A DNA stretch of 25,953 nucleotides. Origin: a virus. Every line of letters begins with the position of its first letter. Position 1 is the stretch's first letter. Of this stretch, positions 9,588-18,138 are shown piece by piece. Below the pieces are notes generated by a model. The model was not told where the DNA came from and did not search any database. It saw nothing but the letters and a program-made list of their open reading frames with translations. The DNA lies in IMG/VR virus record IMGVR_UViG_3300046028_000866, positions 1 through 25,953 of that record. One strand, written 5' to 3'. The translations under genes and the position numbers were made by a program.

Positions 9588-9595
9588 TATTTATG
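9588..9595 (-). promoter_or_regulatory. T4-type late promoter (CATAAATA) for the 2663-aa adhesin
   Basis: On the minus strand the sequence reads CATAAATA, fitting the NATAAATA late-promoter consensus described for T4-like phages (gp33/gp55-dependent). It ends 19 nt before the ATG at 9569, leaving room for a short leader that includes the CGGAG Shine-Dalgarno. It lies immediately past the stop codon of the 1846-aa gene (9597-9599), so it would give the distal fibre genes their own start. No -35 element is expected for this class. Confidence 0.65.
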
Positions 9596-9596
9596 C

Positions 9597-12500
9597 TTAT
9601 TCGAAACTACGAAAGAACATAGTCTGTGCTAGATAACCATGACTAATTCCCGACGCTACACCACTAAAATCTGCTAAAACGTTAACATAGATTGTTAGTC
9701 CTGCTGTATTACTAATCTCACCCGGTCCTACTTTTACTGTACCAGCTATAATACTAGGTGTTAATAAATCTTCTCCGCCTATGTTTAATCTGCTTTGTAG
9801 ATATGATCTAACAGCTCTCTGTGTGGGTATAACATTGTTAGAATTCTGTAAAAACAATGGATCTTTACTAAACTCTCTAATCACTGCGGTAGAACCTACG
9901 TTAATGCCCGCTAACCGCAATTCTGTTAATCCTGATAGATCAAAGAAATCTGCAGAGATAGTTATAATACCAGTAGACTGCTCTACAGCAAACTGTTCTC
10001 CTGCTCTAAAGTTACCGCTTTGATCTGTAGAAGTATAAAATACTCTTCCGCCATTTAAGTTTTTTACTTCTTGATCTGGGAACGGAGTATAGTCGTAGTC
10101 TTGATATAATACAGGATAGTTAGTTTCTACAAATCCGCCAGTTCCGATATCTAAGAAGTCGTGTCCAGTAATACGCACCTGACTGTATTGTTCTCTTATC
10201 AATACTTCCATCCCGTGTTCTATAATGTCAGTGAGACTTGGTCTAGGACTCAGCTGGAATGTTGATCTAATTAATCCATTAGGTTGTATAGTTTCATCGA
10301 TGCCTGTTAGCACTGCTACATAAATTGTAGGTTTGCCGCCTATATAAAACTGTGCTCCAGGTCCTGGCATAACCGTTAAATCATCAATAGTGATATATCT
10401 ACCGGTAGGGGTGACATCGGCAAATCCGTCTCCTGTAACTGTGACTGTTGTGGTACTGGTTTTATAAGCACTACCAGTAGAAGTAAAGGTAGGCTGTGTT
10501 AACGCCCCGTCGCCGAGACGTGGTCTAAATATTGGCTCTGCGATCTTGTTAGGATCGATAATAGAAACTGTGGGATCTGAAGTATAGCCGCTGCCTGGTT
10601 CCCAAATTTTAATACGCGATATGCCAATGCCTTCTACACTACATCTACCTAAGATTCTAGCACCTGTATATATCCTAGCCAAATCAGTGGTTGCATCAGT
10701 TGGTGCTGCTATCCAGGTTGGTTTGTTGTTAGAAATAGTACTGTCGCCTAGAGTAATATCTGGATTACCAAATGCTATTACTCCCCAATTTTGACTCGAT
10801 GGCATGGTTCTTTCTGTCCACACAATACCATCATAGCTGGTAGCAGCATAAGTGGTTGGTCCTACAGTAGGATCAGCTCCAACTGTTCTTCCGCCAGTAT
10901 TTCCTACCGCAAAAAATACTCCCTGTCCGTAACGAATCTGTTGCCAATTATGTGTGGTAGATCCGTCTTGTGATGGCATAATATCTGCTGTCCACTCTAA
11001 TCCGTTAAAGCTATAAGCTGCATCTCCTGTAGAACTAATTGCAACAAATCTACGATTACCGTAGGCTACACTGATCCAATCTTTAGCAGAACTATCTGCT
11101 ACAACATCCATGATTGTTCCTTGCCATGTTAAAGTAGTTCCGTTCCATGTGCCTACAGCGGCAATATTTCCTGAGTTGGCTATGGCTACAAATAAACCGT
11201 AGCCGAATGTAATATCTACCCATTCATTTAGCGTAGAGTCACCAAATACTGGCATGCTAGATGCTGTCCATGTGGTCCCGTTAGTAGAGTAGGCGGCTGA
11301 ATTTAAATTGCCTGCTACTGCAACAAATACCCCCGTACTTACTCCAGGAGGTTTACCATAAGCAACACTGTTCCAATTTCTAGAACTAAGACCACTACTT
11401 GCAGTCCAATCTACACCGTTAGAGCTATAAGCAGCATTAGAACTGCCGTTGGCTATGGCCACAAACTTATTATCTCCAGCTGTCAAGCAGCGCCAATTTC
11501 CGTCGGTGGGTAGATCAAAACTAGTCCAAGTTTCACCATTTGATGAATATCTACCAAAATGCCCTGTGTTTGGCACAATAACAAACTTACCGCTAGCAGC
11601 AATAGGAGTGGTGTCTGAGATTGTAAATGCCATCACAGAATTTGTACTATCATCTGATATATCTATAACTGTGATTGTGAGATCGTGTTCATTGCTAATA
11701 CCGCCTATGTCGGCTCCGTCAATAACAATGTTATCACCAACTGCATAACCTGCACCACCACTGGTGATTGTAGCAGAATATGTTCTTCCAGTTTTGGTTA
11801 CTGTAAATACTGCGTTTGCAGGGGTTACTTCAACAACAGTTCCAGTACCTGCACCACCTGTAACTGATGTAAACACTTCGCTGGTTTCACCATAGACTGC
11901 TGCGGCCCAAGAATTAGCGGTGGCCAGTGTTATTACTTCGGCAGTATAAGGTGGTTCAGAAAATATAGGACGAGGTTCAATACGATAGCGTGTACCGGTA
12001 GTCATTGTGTCTCTTGACGGTGTTCCTGGATTAATATGATCCCATCCTGGCTGATCGTCACTTTCTCTGTACACTGTACATAATTTAATGCTAGGATTAT
12101 AGGCCTGTACATAGCCATACTGTCCAGTACCTTCACCCGAAATGATAATTATTCTTTTACCTATAATTTCTTCAGCCGTTGCGCTCTCTGCTGTGGCTAG
12201 TGTAATTGAAGTTGTATTACCAGTTATTGCCTGATTACCTCGAACTTCAAATCCCGAACCAGGAGATAACACTTGCATTTCAAACATAGCGTTGTCTCGG
12301 AATTCCTCTTGAACCGCTACGGCACCTGATCCAGAACTTTGAAAGCTGTATGCAGCAGTAGTATAATTTTCACCACAATGACTAAACTCCAACCCTAGAA
12401 TGTAGTCATTGATTTCACCGGCAAATGCACTGTCTATCACAGCATCGGTAAGTTGTGTGTTTACAATTCCGTATCTTACAGTTTCTGAAGAATCAATACC

Positions 12501-15137
12501 ATCGGCTACTGCACCAAAATTTCCGTAGGAACTATTGCCGTTGGTGGCACGTATAATACCACCATTTTTGGCAAACATTCCGATATGCGCATAATAACTA
12601 AACACCGAAACAAGTTCGCCGCGGCCACCGTTAATCATCCATGCACCAATGCCGTCTGATATTACCTGTGTAAAATCGTTGGAAACTATTGACTTGTTTC
12701 CTCCGTTGTGTAATGATCCGTCAACTTTTTGGCCTACAGCGCCTGTACCAAATGTTGTAACGTTCTGAATATAACAACTTCTAGAAGTAATCCATACTCT
12801 AGTATCTGCAGGACCCCATCCAGGATCAAGGCTGACAAATGCACCACCTGTTGGAATCTGATACGTTTCTCCTTCTACCGGTGCTGGCAGCGTGCCTTCT
12901 AGACCTCTCAAAGTCATGTTCCTTATGCCTGTACTATCTCTAACATAGAACATGTCTTCTAATTCGCTACCTATAATTGCATTAGCATATCGTCGACCTG
13001 CTAGTACTGATTTATAATTACCTGGATATTGTAGATCGTATTGCATTGCATTGATAAAATTATCAATGTAGTTGTCTAAAAGTTCAGTATCTATAACAGT
13101 ATCGGGGTAGATTACTGCTAGGTAAGTTTGAAATTCTGCTTTAACAAACTCTCTATTAATTTCTAATAAATCAACAGTGCTGAGTCTTTGTGCATTAGTA
13201 GTTAATGTATTATCGCCGGTAATTGCCGGTAATGCTCCACTGTCATCAACTAGGTAACTAATCGTGGTTAGTATATTCCCCCACAAGGCATTCACGACTC
13301 CCGGTAATCCAGCAGGCGAACTTTGTTCTCCAAAACTTTGTGTAATGGTATTTCCCGGCGTAGGCACAACAATATTTTTTTGTACAATAGCTGATAATAT
13401 AGTTCCAACATGTACTAGAGTTAGATATATATCGTCGTTCGCAGCCGCCAGCACTGAGTCTGCCGCTTTGGCTCTAATAGTAACTGATCTTAATTCTTCA
13501 CCTACTATTGCTGTGCGGGCTGGAACAATTAAAGGCAATACTTCGTCGTACAACCCAGTGGACACTAAAATTGAAGTAAATCCGCTGTAGCCATCATCTA
13601 CTTGTGATAATGCAAATGCCACAGTACGCCAAGGTTTAAAATAATTTATACCTCTATCTGGATCTGTAAGATCATCTACTCCGTTTTGTCTAACATAATA
13701 GGCTCGCGGGTTATTCCCCCAGGTAGTATATCCTATATCTCCTAGATTGTTCTCAACCACCAGCAATTGATCTTTAGTACCAATTGCTATTGGTGCTGGA
13801 CCTATGGTACTACCATCTCCTAGGGTAAATGTAGTGCTGCCATCTTCAAGAATATTTCTCTTGAGATTGTATGCCAGCAAATCGCCATATTGAGTTAGAG
13901 CAGCATCTTGGTCACCTACTAATGCCGTGGTCCAATAGTCAATGCCTTCTCCATTATCTCCGGGAAAGTTTTCAAAAGAACTTTGGTGTGGAGTGTTTGC
14001 ATAGTAAACTACGCCTCGATAATATACTACATCATATAAATTATAGTCTTGATTTGCGTTCCATGAACTTCTAAAATTCTGGGCAGCTATAACCAATTGC
14101 CAATTTGATGTGTCTAACGATCTTAGCGTACTATCATCTGTATATTGATTGGTTAAACTAACCCATAGAGCTCCGCCTCTTCGTACTACATCACCTTGAA
14201 AATAATCTCTGCTAGATTGAGGATCATATTCTCCCGCAAAATTGATACCATTGTTAATCACAGTCCACGCAGGATTTCCAGCGCCGCCGAAATCATTAGT
14301 TTCTGTTATTCCTGGCTGACTATTATAATTATTTTCAGCAGCAGTATAAAGAATTCCGCCCAATGCTACAGCATCACCTACAGCATAATATGAGGAACTG
14401 TTCCATTGATTGTCGTATTCAAAACCTAGAAGATATGTTACAAAATTTGCATTAACTATAAATCCCGGTGTTGCAGGACTGGTATGTTCTATTATACATT
14501 TTAATATAGACCCACCGTATTTGACTAAATCATTTATTCTGTATCGTGTTGATCCAGTATAGGGGCCTACATAAGAATAGTTTTCAACTTTAACTGCCCA
14601 TGTTTCGGCTGTGCTGTCATCGTTGCCGTCGTTGTTACCTACAATCACCCCTTGAGACACAGAGCCAGATGTATGCTCTAATACGCATTGATAGGTATAG
14701 CTATTATAGCGTATAACATCTCCTACTCTATATCTAGTAGCGGCTGTCCAGGTATTTCTAAAATTTGATCCTACAGCAAAAATTTCCCAATTAGACAAAT
14801 CACTATTAAAGTTTGCTGAAGATTCGTGACTAGACAGACAGAGGTAAGCATTTCCTCCAGAATATACTAGTACTCCTGGATCATATCGGATACCGTTGGT
14901 CCAGTCACCTAAAAATTGTCGTCCTTCAGACATTTTGACCCATCCCGGTAACGGATTGGTGTTGCCTGCAGGAATATATGTCTGTGCAGAATTAAACACG
15001 TCACTAGTGTGTGCCCGAATACAAACCCAGGCAGACCCGCGATAATAAATCACATCATCTTTGATATACTCAACTGAACTGGCTGACCAATTACCTCGCC
15101 ATGTGTATCTAAATCTGCTTATTTTAAACTCTGCCAT
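9597..15137 (-). CDS. Giant multi-domain adhesin/tail fibre, 1846 aa (paralogue of the 2663-aa protein)
   Basis: The architecture parallels the downstream giant. Both start 'MAEFK.(S/G)R.R(Y/F).W' and carry seven CBM5/12-like repeats (residues about 1-395, e.g. 'FRNTWTAATRYRVGDVIRY'). A beta-helix entry ('YYVRQNGVDD', 'PWRTVAFAL', about 479-510) follows. There is one helical module ('LLEINREFVKAEF' about 654, 'QYDLQYPGNYKS' about 700). The shared block ('SLDPGWGP', 'SIVSNDFTQVISDGIGAW') spans about 769-880. Six BNR-like blades lie at about 1182-1455 ('YSSNGVDW', 'YSTNGTTW') and the shared C-terminus at 1649-1846 ('GHDFLDIGTG', 'VFYTSTDQSG'). It lacks three of the helical modules and the inserted cassettes of its paralogue. 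SD AGGGAT precedes the ATG. I infer a trimeric, carbohydrate-binding appendage. No catalytic residues are identifiable, although the fold families include lyases and sialidases. Confidence 0.88.
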   Translation of the reverse strand: MAEFKISRFRYTWRGNWSASSVEYIKDDVIYYRGSAWVCIRAHTSDVFNSAQTYIPAGNTNPLPGWVKMSEGRQFLGDWTNGIRYDPGVLVYSGGNAYLCLSSHESSANFNSDLSNWEIFAVGSNFRNTWTAATRYRVGDVIRYNSYTYQCVLEHTSGSVSQGVIVGNNDGNDDSTAETWAVKVENYSYVGPYTGSTRYRINDLVKYGGSILKCIIEHTSPATPGFIVNANFVTYLLGFEYDNQWNSSSYYAVGDAVALGGILYTAAENNYNSQPGITETNDFGGAGNPAWTVINNGINFAGEYDPQSSRDYFQGDVVRRGGALWVSLTNQYTDDSTLRSLDTSNWQLVIAAQNFRSSWNANQDYNLYDVVYYRGVVYYANTPHQSSFENFPGDNGEGIDYWTTALVGDQDAALTQYGDLLAYNLKRNILEDGSTTFTLGDGSTIGPAPIAIGTKDQLLVVENNLGDIGYTTWGNNPRAYYVRQNGVDDLTDPDRGINYFKPWRTVAFALSQVDDGYSGFTSILVSTGLYDEVLPLIVPARTAIVGEELRSVTIRAKAADSVLAAANDDIYLTLVHVGTILSAIVQKNIVVPTPGNTITQSFGEQSSPAGLPGVVNALWGNILTTISYLVDDSGALPAITGDNTLTTNAQRLSTVDLLEINREFVKAEFQTYLAVIYPDTVIDTELLDNYIDNFINAMQYDLQYPGNYKSVLAGRRYANAIIGSELEDMFYVRDSTGIRNMTLRGLEGTLPAPVEGETYQIPTGGAFVSLDPGWGPADTRVWITSRSCYIQNVTTFGTGAVGQKVDGSLHNGGNKSIVSNDFTQVISDGIGAWMINGGRGELVSVFSYYAHIGMFAKNGGIIRATNGNSSYGNFGAVADGIDSSETVRYGIVNTQLTDAVIDSAFAGEINDYILGLEFSHCGENYTTAAYSFQSSGSGAVAVQEEFRDNAMFEMQVLSPGSGFEVRGNQAITGNTTSITLATAESATAEEIIGKRIIIISGEGTGQYGYVQAYNPSIKLCTVYRESDDQPGWDHINPGTPSRDTMTTGTRYRIEPRPIFSEPPYTAEVITLATANSWAAAVYGETSEVFTSVTGGAGTGTVVEVTPANAVFTVTKTGRTYSATITSGGAGYAVGDNIVIDGADIGGISNEHDLTITVIDISDDSTNSVMAFTISDTTPIAASGKFVIVPNTGHFGRYSSNGETWTSFDLPTDGNWRCLTAGDNKFVAIANGSSNAAYSSNGVDWTASSGLSSRNWNSVAYGKPPGVSTGVFVAVAGNLNSAAYSTNGTTWTASSMPVFGDSTLNEWVDITFGYGLFVAIANSGNIAAVGTWNGTTLTWQGTIMDVVADSSAKDWISVAYGNRRFVAISSTGDAAYSFNGLEWTADIMPSQDGSTTHNWQQIRYGQGVFFAVGNTGGRTVGADPTVGPTTYAATSYDGIVWTERTMPSSQNWGVIAFGNPDITLGDSTISNNKPTWIAAPTDATTDLARIYTGARILGRCSVEGIGISRIKIWEPGSGYTSDPTVSIIDPNKIAEPIFRPRLGDGALTQPTFTSTGSAYKTSTTTVTVTGDGFADVTPTGRYITIDDLTVMPGPGAQFYIGGKPTIYVAVLTGIDETIQPNGLIRSTFQLSPRPSLTDIIEHGMEVLIREQYSQVRITGHDFLDIGTGGFVETNYPVLYQDYDYTPFPDQEVKNLNGGRVFYTSTDQSGNFRAGEQFAVEQSTGIITISADFFDLSGLTELRLAGINVGSTAVIREFSKDPLFLQNSNNVIPTQRAVRSYLQSRLNIGGEDLLTPSIIAGTVKVGPGEISNTAGLTIYVNVLADFSGVASGISHGYLAQTMFFRSFE

Positions 15138-15153
15138 TTCTAATCCCTAATAA

Positions 15154-15522
15154 TTATGTTGAAATTCCACTAGGGTATGAATACCCTTGATTGATTCTTT
15201 GAACTAGTACTCCTTGAGAATCTATGTAATAAAATATCGATCTGTCATCCCAACGATATTGTGTGTAATACATGTTTTCGTGTTCAGGTTCGTGGTCAAC
15301 AGTTATCCCGTCAAAATAATCAACGCCAGGTTCAAAATCTTCAAAGTTTTCTTCAGGAGCTCCTGGAATATTTAACTCGTAGGCTTCCTTGTCTTTAACT
15401 TGATCGCTTCGAACAATATATAATTCGCCGTCATCATTTCTTCTTAAAGCATACCAATAACGAGGACTTTGTCCTAACGTTTCTACTGGATCCCTACCTA
15501 GATAATAATTACTTTGTGCCAT
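15154..15522 (-). CDS. Conserved virion-associated hypothetical protein, 122 aa, acidic and Tyr-rich
   Basis: This soluble 122-aa protein is unlike the low-complexity fibres around it. It is rich in Tyr, Asp and Glu, with 'YYLGRDPVETLGQSPRYWYA' near the N-terminus (residues 6-25), a central acidic run 'EENFEDFEPGVDYF', and a C-terminal 'YTQYRWDDRSIFYYIDSQG'. I do not recognise a named family, but its style resembles small structural proteins in marine T4-like fibre clusters. The ATG has an AAGGAT Shine-Dalgarno overlapping the stop of the upstream gene, and it sits between the small beta-sandwich gene and the 1846-aa adhesin. A connector or chaperone role for the adhesin is a guess from position only. 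Confidence 0.68.
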   Translation of the reverse strand: MAQSNYYLGRDPVETLGQSPRYWYALRRNDDGELYIVRSDQVKDKEAYELNIPGAPEENFEDFEPGVDYFDGITVDHEPEHENMYYTQYRWDDRSIFYYIDSQGVLVQRINQGYSYPSGIST

Positions 15523-15533
15523 AGTATTGATCC

Positions 15534-15866
15534 TTATGATATTTCAACATAGCTGACGGTTGCATCAATTGCATTGTCAACGTCTGCATCAATTCTTAAT
15601 CCAGTAAGTTCAGGTAAAATTAATTTTTCACCGTTGGTAATAACTTTTAAACTGGTATTCGGTGGAATTGGAATTTGTTTAACATAATAACTTAATGTGG
15701 TGTCCGATCCAATAACATAAACATTAACTGTAACTGTATCATAGTCCGTAACATTGGCAAGATTGCAACCAATCACAGTAGCTCTGACGCCTGCTTGAAT
15801 ATCAAGTACATCGACTGGTACTGTTCCTATTTCTGTAGATATTGCTTGTTTAAAAACTGTTGGCAT
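15534..15866 (-). CDS. Small beta-sandwich virion protein (paralogue family of three)
   Basis: This 110-aa protein is predicted all-beta. It starts MPTVFKQAIS and contains 'ATVIGCNLANVTDYDTVTVN', then 'YVKQIPIPPNTSLKVI' and 'NGEKLILPELTGLRI'. The order 'xCN', variable strand, 'VKQxxIPxxxxL.V', 'NxEKxxL', final beta strand follows the 129-aa product of 18762-19151 ('AICNTG', 'VVKQLTVPAGETVFF', 'NDEKFVL') closely. The 109-aa product of 1236-1565 is a more distant relative. SD AGGATAAT lies inside the last codons of the upstream fibre gene, whose stop is 4 nt before this ATG, suggesting translational coupling. It is probably a small subunit of the fibre or tail apparatus; no finer function can be given. 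Confidence 0.74.
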   Translation of the reverse strand: MPTVFKQAISTEIGTVPVDVLDIQAGVRATVIGCNLANVTDYDTVTVNVYVIGSDTTLSYYVKQIPIPPNTSLKVITNGEKLILPELTGLRIDADVDNAIDATVSYVEIS

Positions 15867-15870
15867 AATA

Positions 15871-16923
15871 TTATCCTAATGTCAATGCAAATGCTGCGGC
15901 CGCGTCTTCAGCCTGTGTCAATGTTACTGCACCACTAGATCCTGCAGGGCTTGCCCAACTAAATCCGTCCCATACTTCAAGAGCTCTCTGTTCTATATTG
16001 TATCTAGTCATACCTAATACTGCATAGGCTGTAGGTCTTTCTGCATTAGTGCCTCTTGGTAATACAACTCCATTAGTTCCTGCAATTTTAAAATATCCAG
16101 TCCCGGTAGAAATCAGCTGACTGATTGCATTGTTTGAAATGTTAGTTACTGTATTATCTCTAAATCTAAAATTACCTAGTTTAACACCGCCAACTCCGTT
16201 GCCGAAGATTGATAAGTCAGTGCCTGTAGTTGTGGTAATTTCGTTGTCTCTAAACTGTAAATTACCTATGTCTAGAGAATTTAAACTCAACATATCAGTG
16301 AAGAAATTCTGTGCATAGACTGTGCGCCATGCATAGGCTGCAGATCCTAGATCGTATGTGTTATCTACTTCTGGTACTAGACTGCTTTTAATTGCCGCAT
16401 TGATTGTAATGTTGTCTGTCAGCGCATCGCCAATGGTAATATTTCCACTGATCACTACATTGCCAGTAACTCCTACATTTCCCGTTACTGTTAGATTTCC
16501 ATTAACTGTAGTGTTGGCATAGATATCAACAATACCAATGCCGTTTGGTCTTAGTTCTATGTTGGAATTAGAAACATTTGTTGATATTGTATTGCCTTGA
16601 ATTTCAAGATCGTTGATCTGCAGGCGACTATGATATACCGTGGCCTGTCCGCCTGCAGGTATAAAATTAATTGTATTGTTAGAACTTGCAATCGTGTTGC
16701 CTGAAATTGTGAACTGGGCAATAGTTGCTTGGGTGTCTACTATTAAATCAGTAGTTCTTGTGGTACCGGAAATGTCTAGGTCGTATTGAGGAGACGCAGT
16801 CTTAACACCTATGCGAGAGTTGTTAACATCAAGATAGAGAAGGTCGGTCTCAAACGCTAAATTTACGCCCTCACGGACTAAATTTGCTTTTAAGAGCGGC
16901 CCTGAAATACGTCCAATAGCCAT
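15871..16923 (-). CDS. Fibre-like virion structural protein, 350 aa
   Basis: I chose the ATG at 16923 (MAIGRISGPLLKANL) over the in-frame ATG nine codons upstream. It has a good Shine-Dalgarno (AAAGGAG), and the paralogue at 17048-18136 starts the same way (MSQLGRISGPLLDANL). The body is beta-repeat sequence typical of phage fibres: 'DLLYLDVNNSRIGV' (with 'SPQYDLDISGTT'), 'IELRPNGIGIVDIYANTTVN', 'GNLTVTGNVGVTGN', 'NTYDLGSAAYAWRTVYAQ'. Near the C-terminus is the shared block 'LPRGTNAERPTAYAVLGMTR', then 'LEVWDGFSW'. The last residues, 'AAAAFALTLG', parallel 'LANAYILILG' in the paralogue. It is likely a trimeric fibre or baseplate-proximal subunit. A 124-nt leader with a hairpin precedes it. 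Confidence 0.8.
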   Translation of the reverse strand: MAIGRISGPLLKANLVREGVNLAFETDLLYLDVNNSRIGVKTASPQYDLDISGTTRTTDLIVDTQATIAQFTISGNTIASSNNTINFIPAGGQATVYHSRLQINDLEIQGNTISTNVSNSNIELRPNGIGIVDIYANTTVNGNLTVTGNVGVTGNVVISGNITIGDALTDNITINAAIKSSLVPEVDNTYDLGSAAYAWRTVYAQNFFTDMLSLNSLDIGNLQFRDNEITTTTGTDLSIFGNGVGGVKLGNFRFRDNTVTNISNNAISQLISTGTGYFKIAGTNGVVLPRGTNAERPTAYAVLGMTRYNIEQRALEVWDGFSWASPAGSSGAVTLTQAEDAAAAFALTLG

Positions 16924-16939
16924 AGCTCTCCTTTGTACC

Positions 16940-16952
16940 CCGTGTTTCACGG
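16940..16952 (-). promoter_or_regulatory. Hairpin just upstream of the Shine-Dalgarno of the 350-aa fibre gene
   Basis: On the minus strand CCGTG-AAA-CACGG forms a perfect 5-bp stem with a 3-nt loop. It ends a few bases before AAAGGAG and the ATG at 16923. There is no U-run, so it is not a terminator. It could keep the ribosome site open or mark the 5' end of a processed transcript. This is a sequence observation only. Confidence 0.4.
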
Positions 16953-17047
16953 TTAACCAAATTCTCAGCTTGCGCTCTTTGCTGGTTTACCACAGTAATA
17001 GACCACAGTTGGACACCGCGGTATTATTATTTAGCTCAAAGGAGATT
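16953..17047 (-). other. Longest gene-free gap among the fibre genes (leader region)
   Basis: This is the largest non-coding stretch between fibre genes. Read on the minus strand it begins just after the stop of the upstream fibre gene. It contains a weak late-promoter-like GCTAAATA (17028-17035), a CCGCGG palindrome beside it, two similar 8-mers (GGTAAACC and GGTTAACC) that could pair with one mismatch, and finally the hairpin before the Shine-Dalgarno. I found no tRNA fold and no open frame with a start and a ribosome site. It probably serves as the 5' leader of the 350-aa fibre gene. Confidence 0.4.
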
Positions 17048-18136
17048 TTAGCCTAGTATAAGGATGTAGGCGTTGGCAAGGTCGTAGTTTTCAACAGAAG
17101 AAATAGAACCACCGGGACCTGTTGCTAAGTTCCAAGTAGTACCGTCAAAACATTCCATATAGTTGTCAAGAGGATTATCAGTGTTCCATCGAGTGTCGCC
17201 TGCTTCGGGACTTGCTGCTCGTTGCGCATCGGTACCTGCAGGAATAATTAATGCATTGGTATCCATGAACCTAACATAGCCTATACCGGTAGATGCTAGA
17301 GTAAATGCCGTAGCATCAAGATTGGTGATGTCGTTACCGTTAAATCTAAAACGCTCAATGTCGATATTGCCAGTATCTGAATTTAATATAACATCATCAT
17401 TGCTTTGCAGTGTTCTAATACTAGGAAGTCCGCTTTCTATCTCGAGCTGTAGTCCAACAGTCACATCATTAAACGATAAAGAGCCTATGTCTAAATTTTG
17501 ATGTACGTGAACCTGTCTCCATCTTTTTATCGTTGTTCCTAAATCATAGGTTATGTGATCTCCAGGAATAATACTTTGAGTAAAATCCGGAGCAATAGTT
17601 ACAGTATCAAGTATGCTGTCTCCAACTATGATGTTGGTAGCTTCTGTTAAATTACCGTTGATCTGTGTGTTGCCTGTTACTGTTATATTTCCGTTGACTG
17701 TGGCATTGGAATATATGTCAATAATGCCTGTGCCGTTAGGATTTAATTCAATACCACCATTGACTGCGTAATTTTTAATTATGTTGTCTTTGAAATCTAA
17801 ATCCCCGGCACGCATGTTGTCAAATGTAACTAATGGATTGACTTGATTTGGGCTTACGATAATTGTGCTTGATATATCTGTGGAAAATATATTGGTTGTG
17901 GCTGTGATTGTGGCAATGTCTGCACTGGTTGTACTAATTAAATTTGTACTGTGTGTGATGCCATCAATTTCAACTCGTCGATTTGCTGGTTGTTTATTAA
18001 CACCAATTCTGTTGTTGGTTACATCAAGATATAATAAGTCATCATCAGCACCGTAGTTGCGAAATGTGAGATCAACGCCTAGCCTATTTAGGTTTGCATC
18101 TAGTAGAGGACCACTGATACGACCCAACTGTGACAT
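17048..18136 (-). CDS. Fibre-like virion structural protein, 362 aa (paralogue of the 350-aa protein)
   Basis: This protein opens MSQLGRISGPLLDANLNRLG and follows its downstream paralogue in order: 'DLLYLDVTNNRIGV', 'IELNPNGTGIIDIYSNATVN', 'GNITVTGNTQINGN', 'ITYDLGTTIKRWRQVHV', then 'IPAGTDAQRAASPEAGDTRW', 'MECFDGTTW', and the end 'YDLANAYILILG'. These repeats form elongated beta structures in many marine phage fibres. The ATG lies 2 nt past the stop of the upstream gene, and the weak Shine-Dalgarno (CGGAAAC) overlaps that gene's last codons, so coupling is likely. I infer an ancient tandem duplication, as identity is concentrated at both ends and in the central repeat. No enzymatic motif is seen. 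Confidence 0.8.
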   Translation of the reverse strand: MSQLGRISGPLLDANLNRLGVDLTFRNYGADDDLLYLDVTNNRIGVNKQPANRRVEIDGITHSTNLISTTSADIATITATTNIFSTDISSTIIVSPNQVNPLVTFDNMRAGDLDFKDNIIKNYAVNGGIELNPNGTGIIDIYSNATVNGNITVTGNTQINGNLTEATNIIVGDSILDTVTIAPDFTQSIIPGDHITYDLGTTIKRWRQVHVHQNLDIGSLSFNDVTVGLQLEIESGLPSIRTLQSNDDVILNSDTGNIDIERFRFNGNDITNLDATAFTLASTGIGYVRFMDTNALIIPAGTDAQRAASPEAGDTRWNTDNPLDNYMECFDGTTWNLATGPGGSISSVENYDLANAYILILG

Positions 18137-18138
18137 GA

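Noticed and set aside
16924-16950. Nine-codon N-terminal extension (MKHGVQRRA) of the 350-aa fibre protein
   Set aside because: The paralogue starts at the position equal to MAIGR, and AAAGGAG stands directly before that ATG. The extension would run through the hairpin.
16953-17020. A possible tRNA in the gap between the two paralogous fibre genes
   Set aside because: I could not form an acceptor stem, a T-loop motif or a consistent cloverleaf. Only short imperfect inverted repeats are present.
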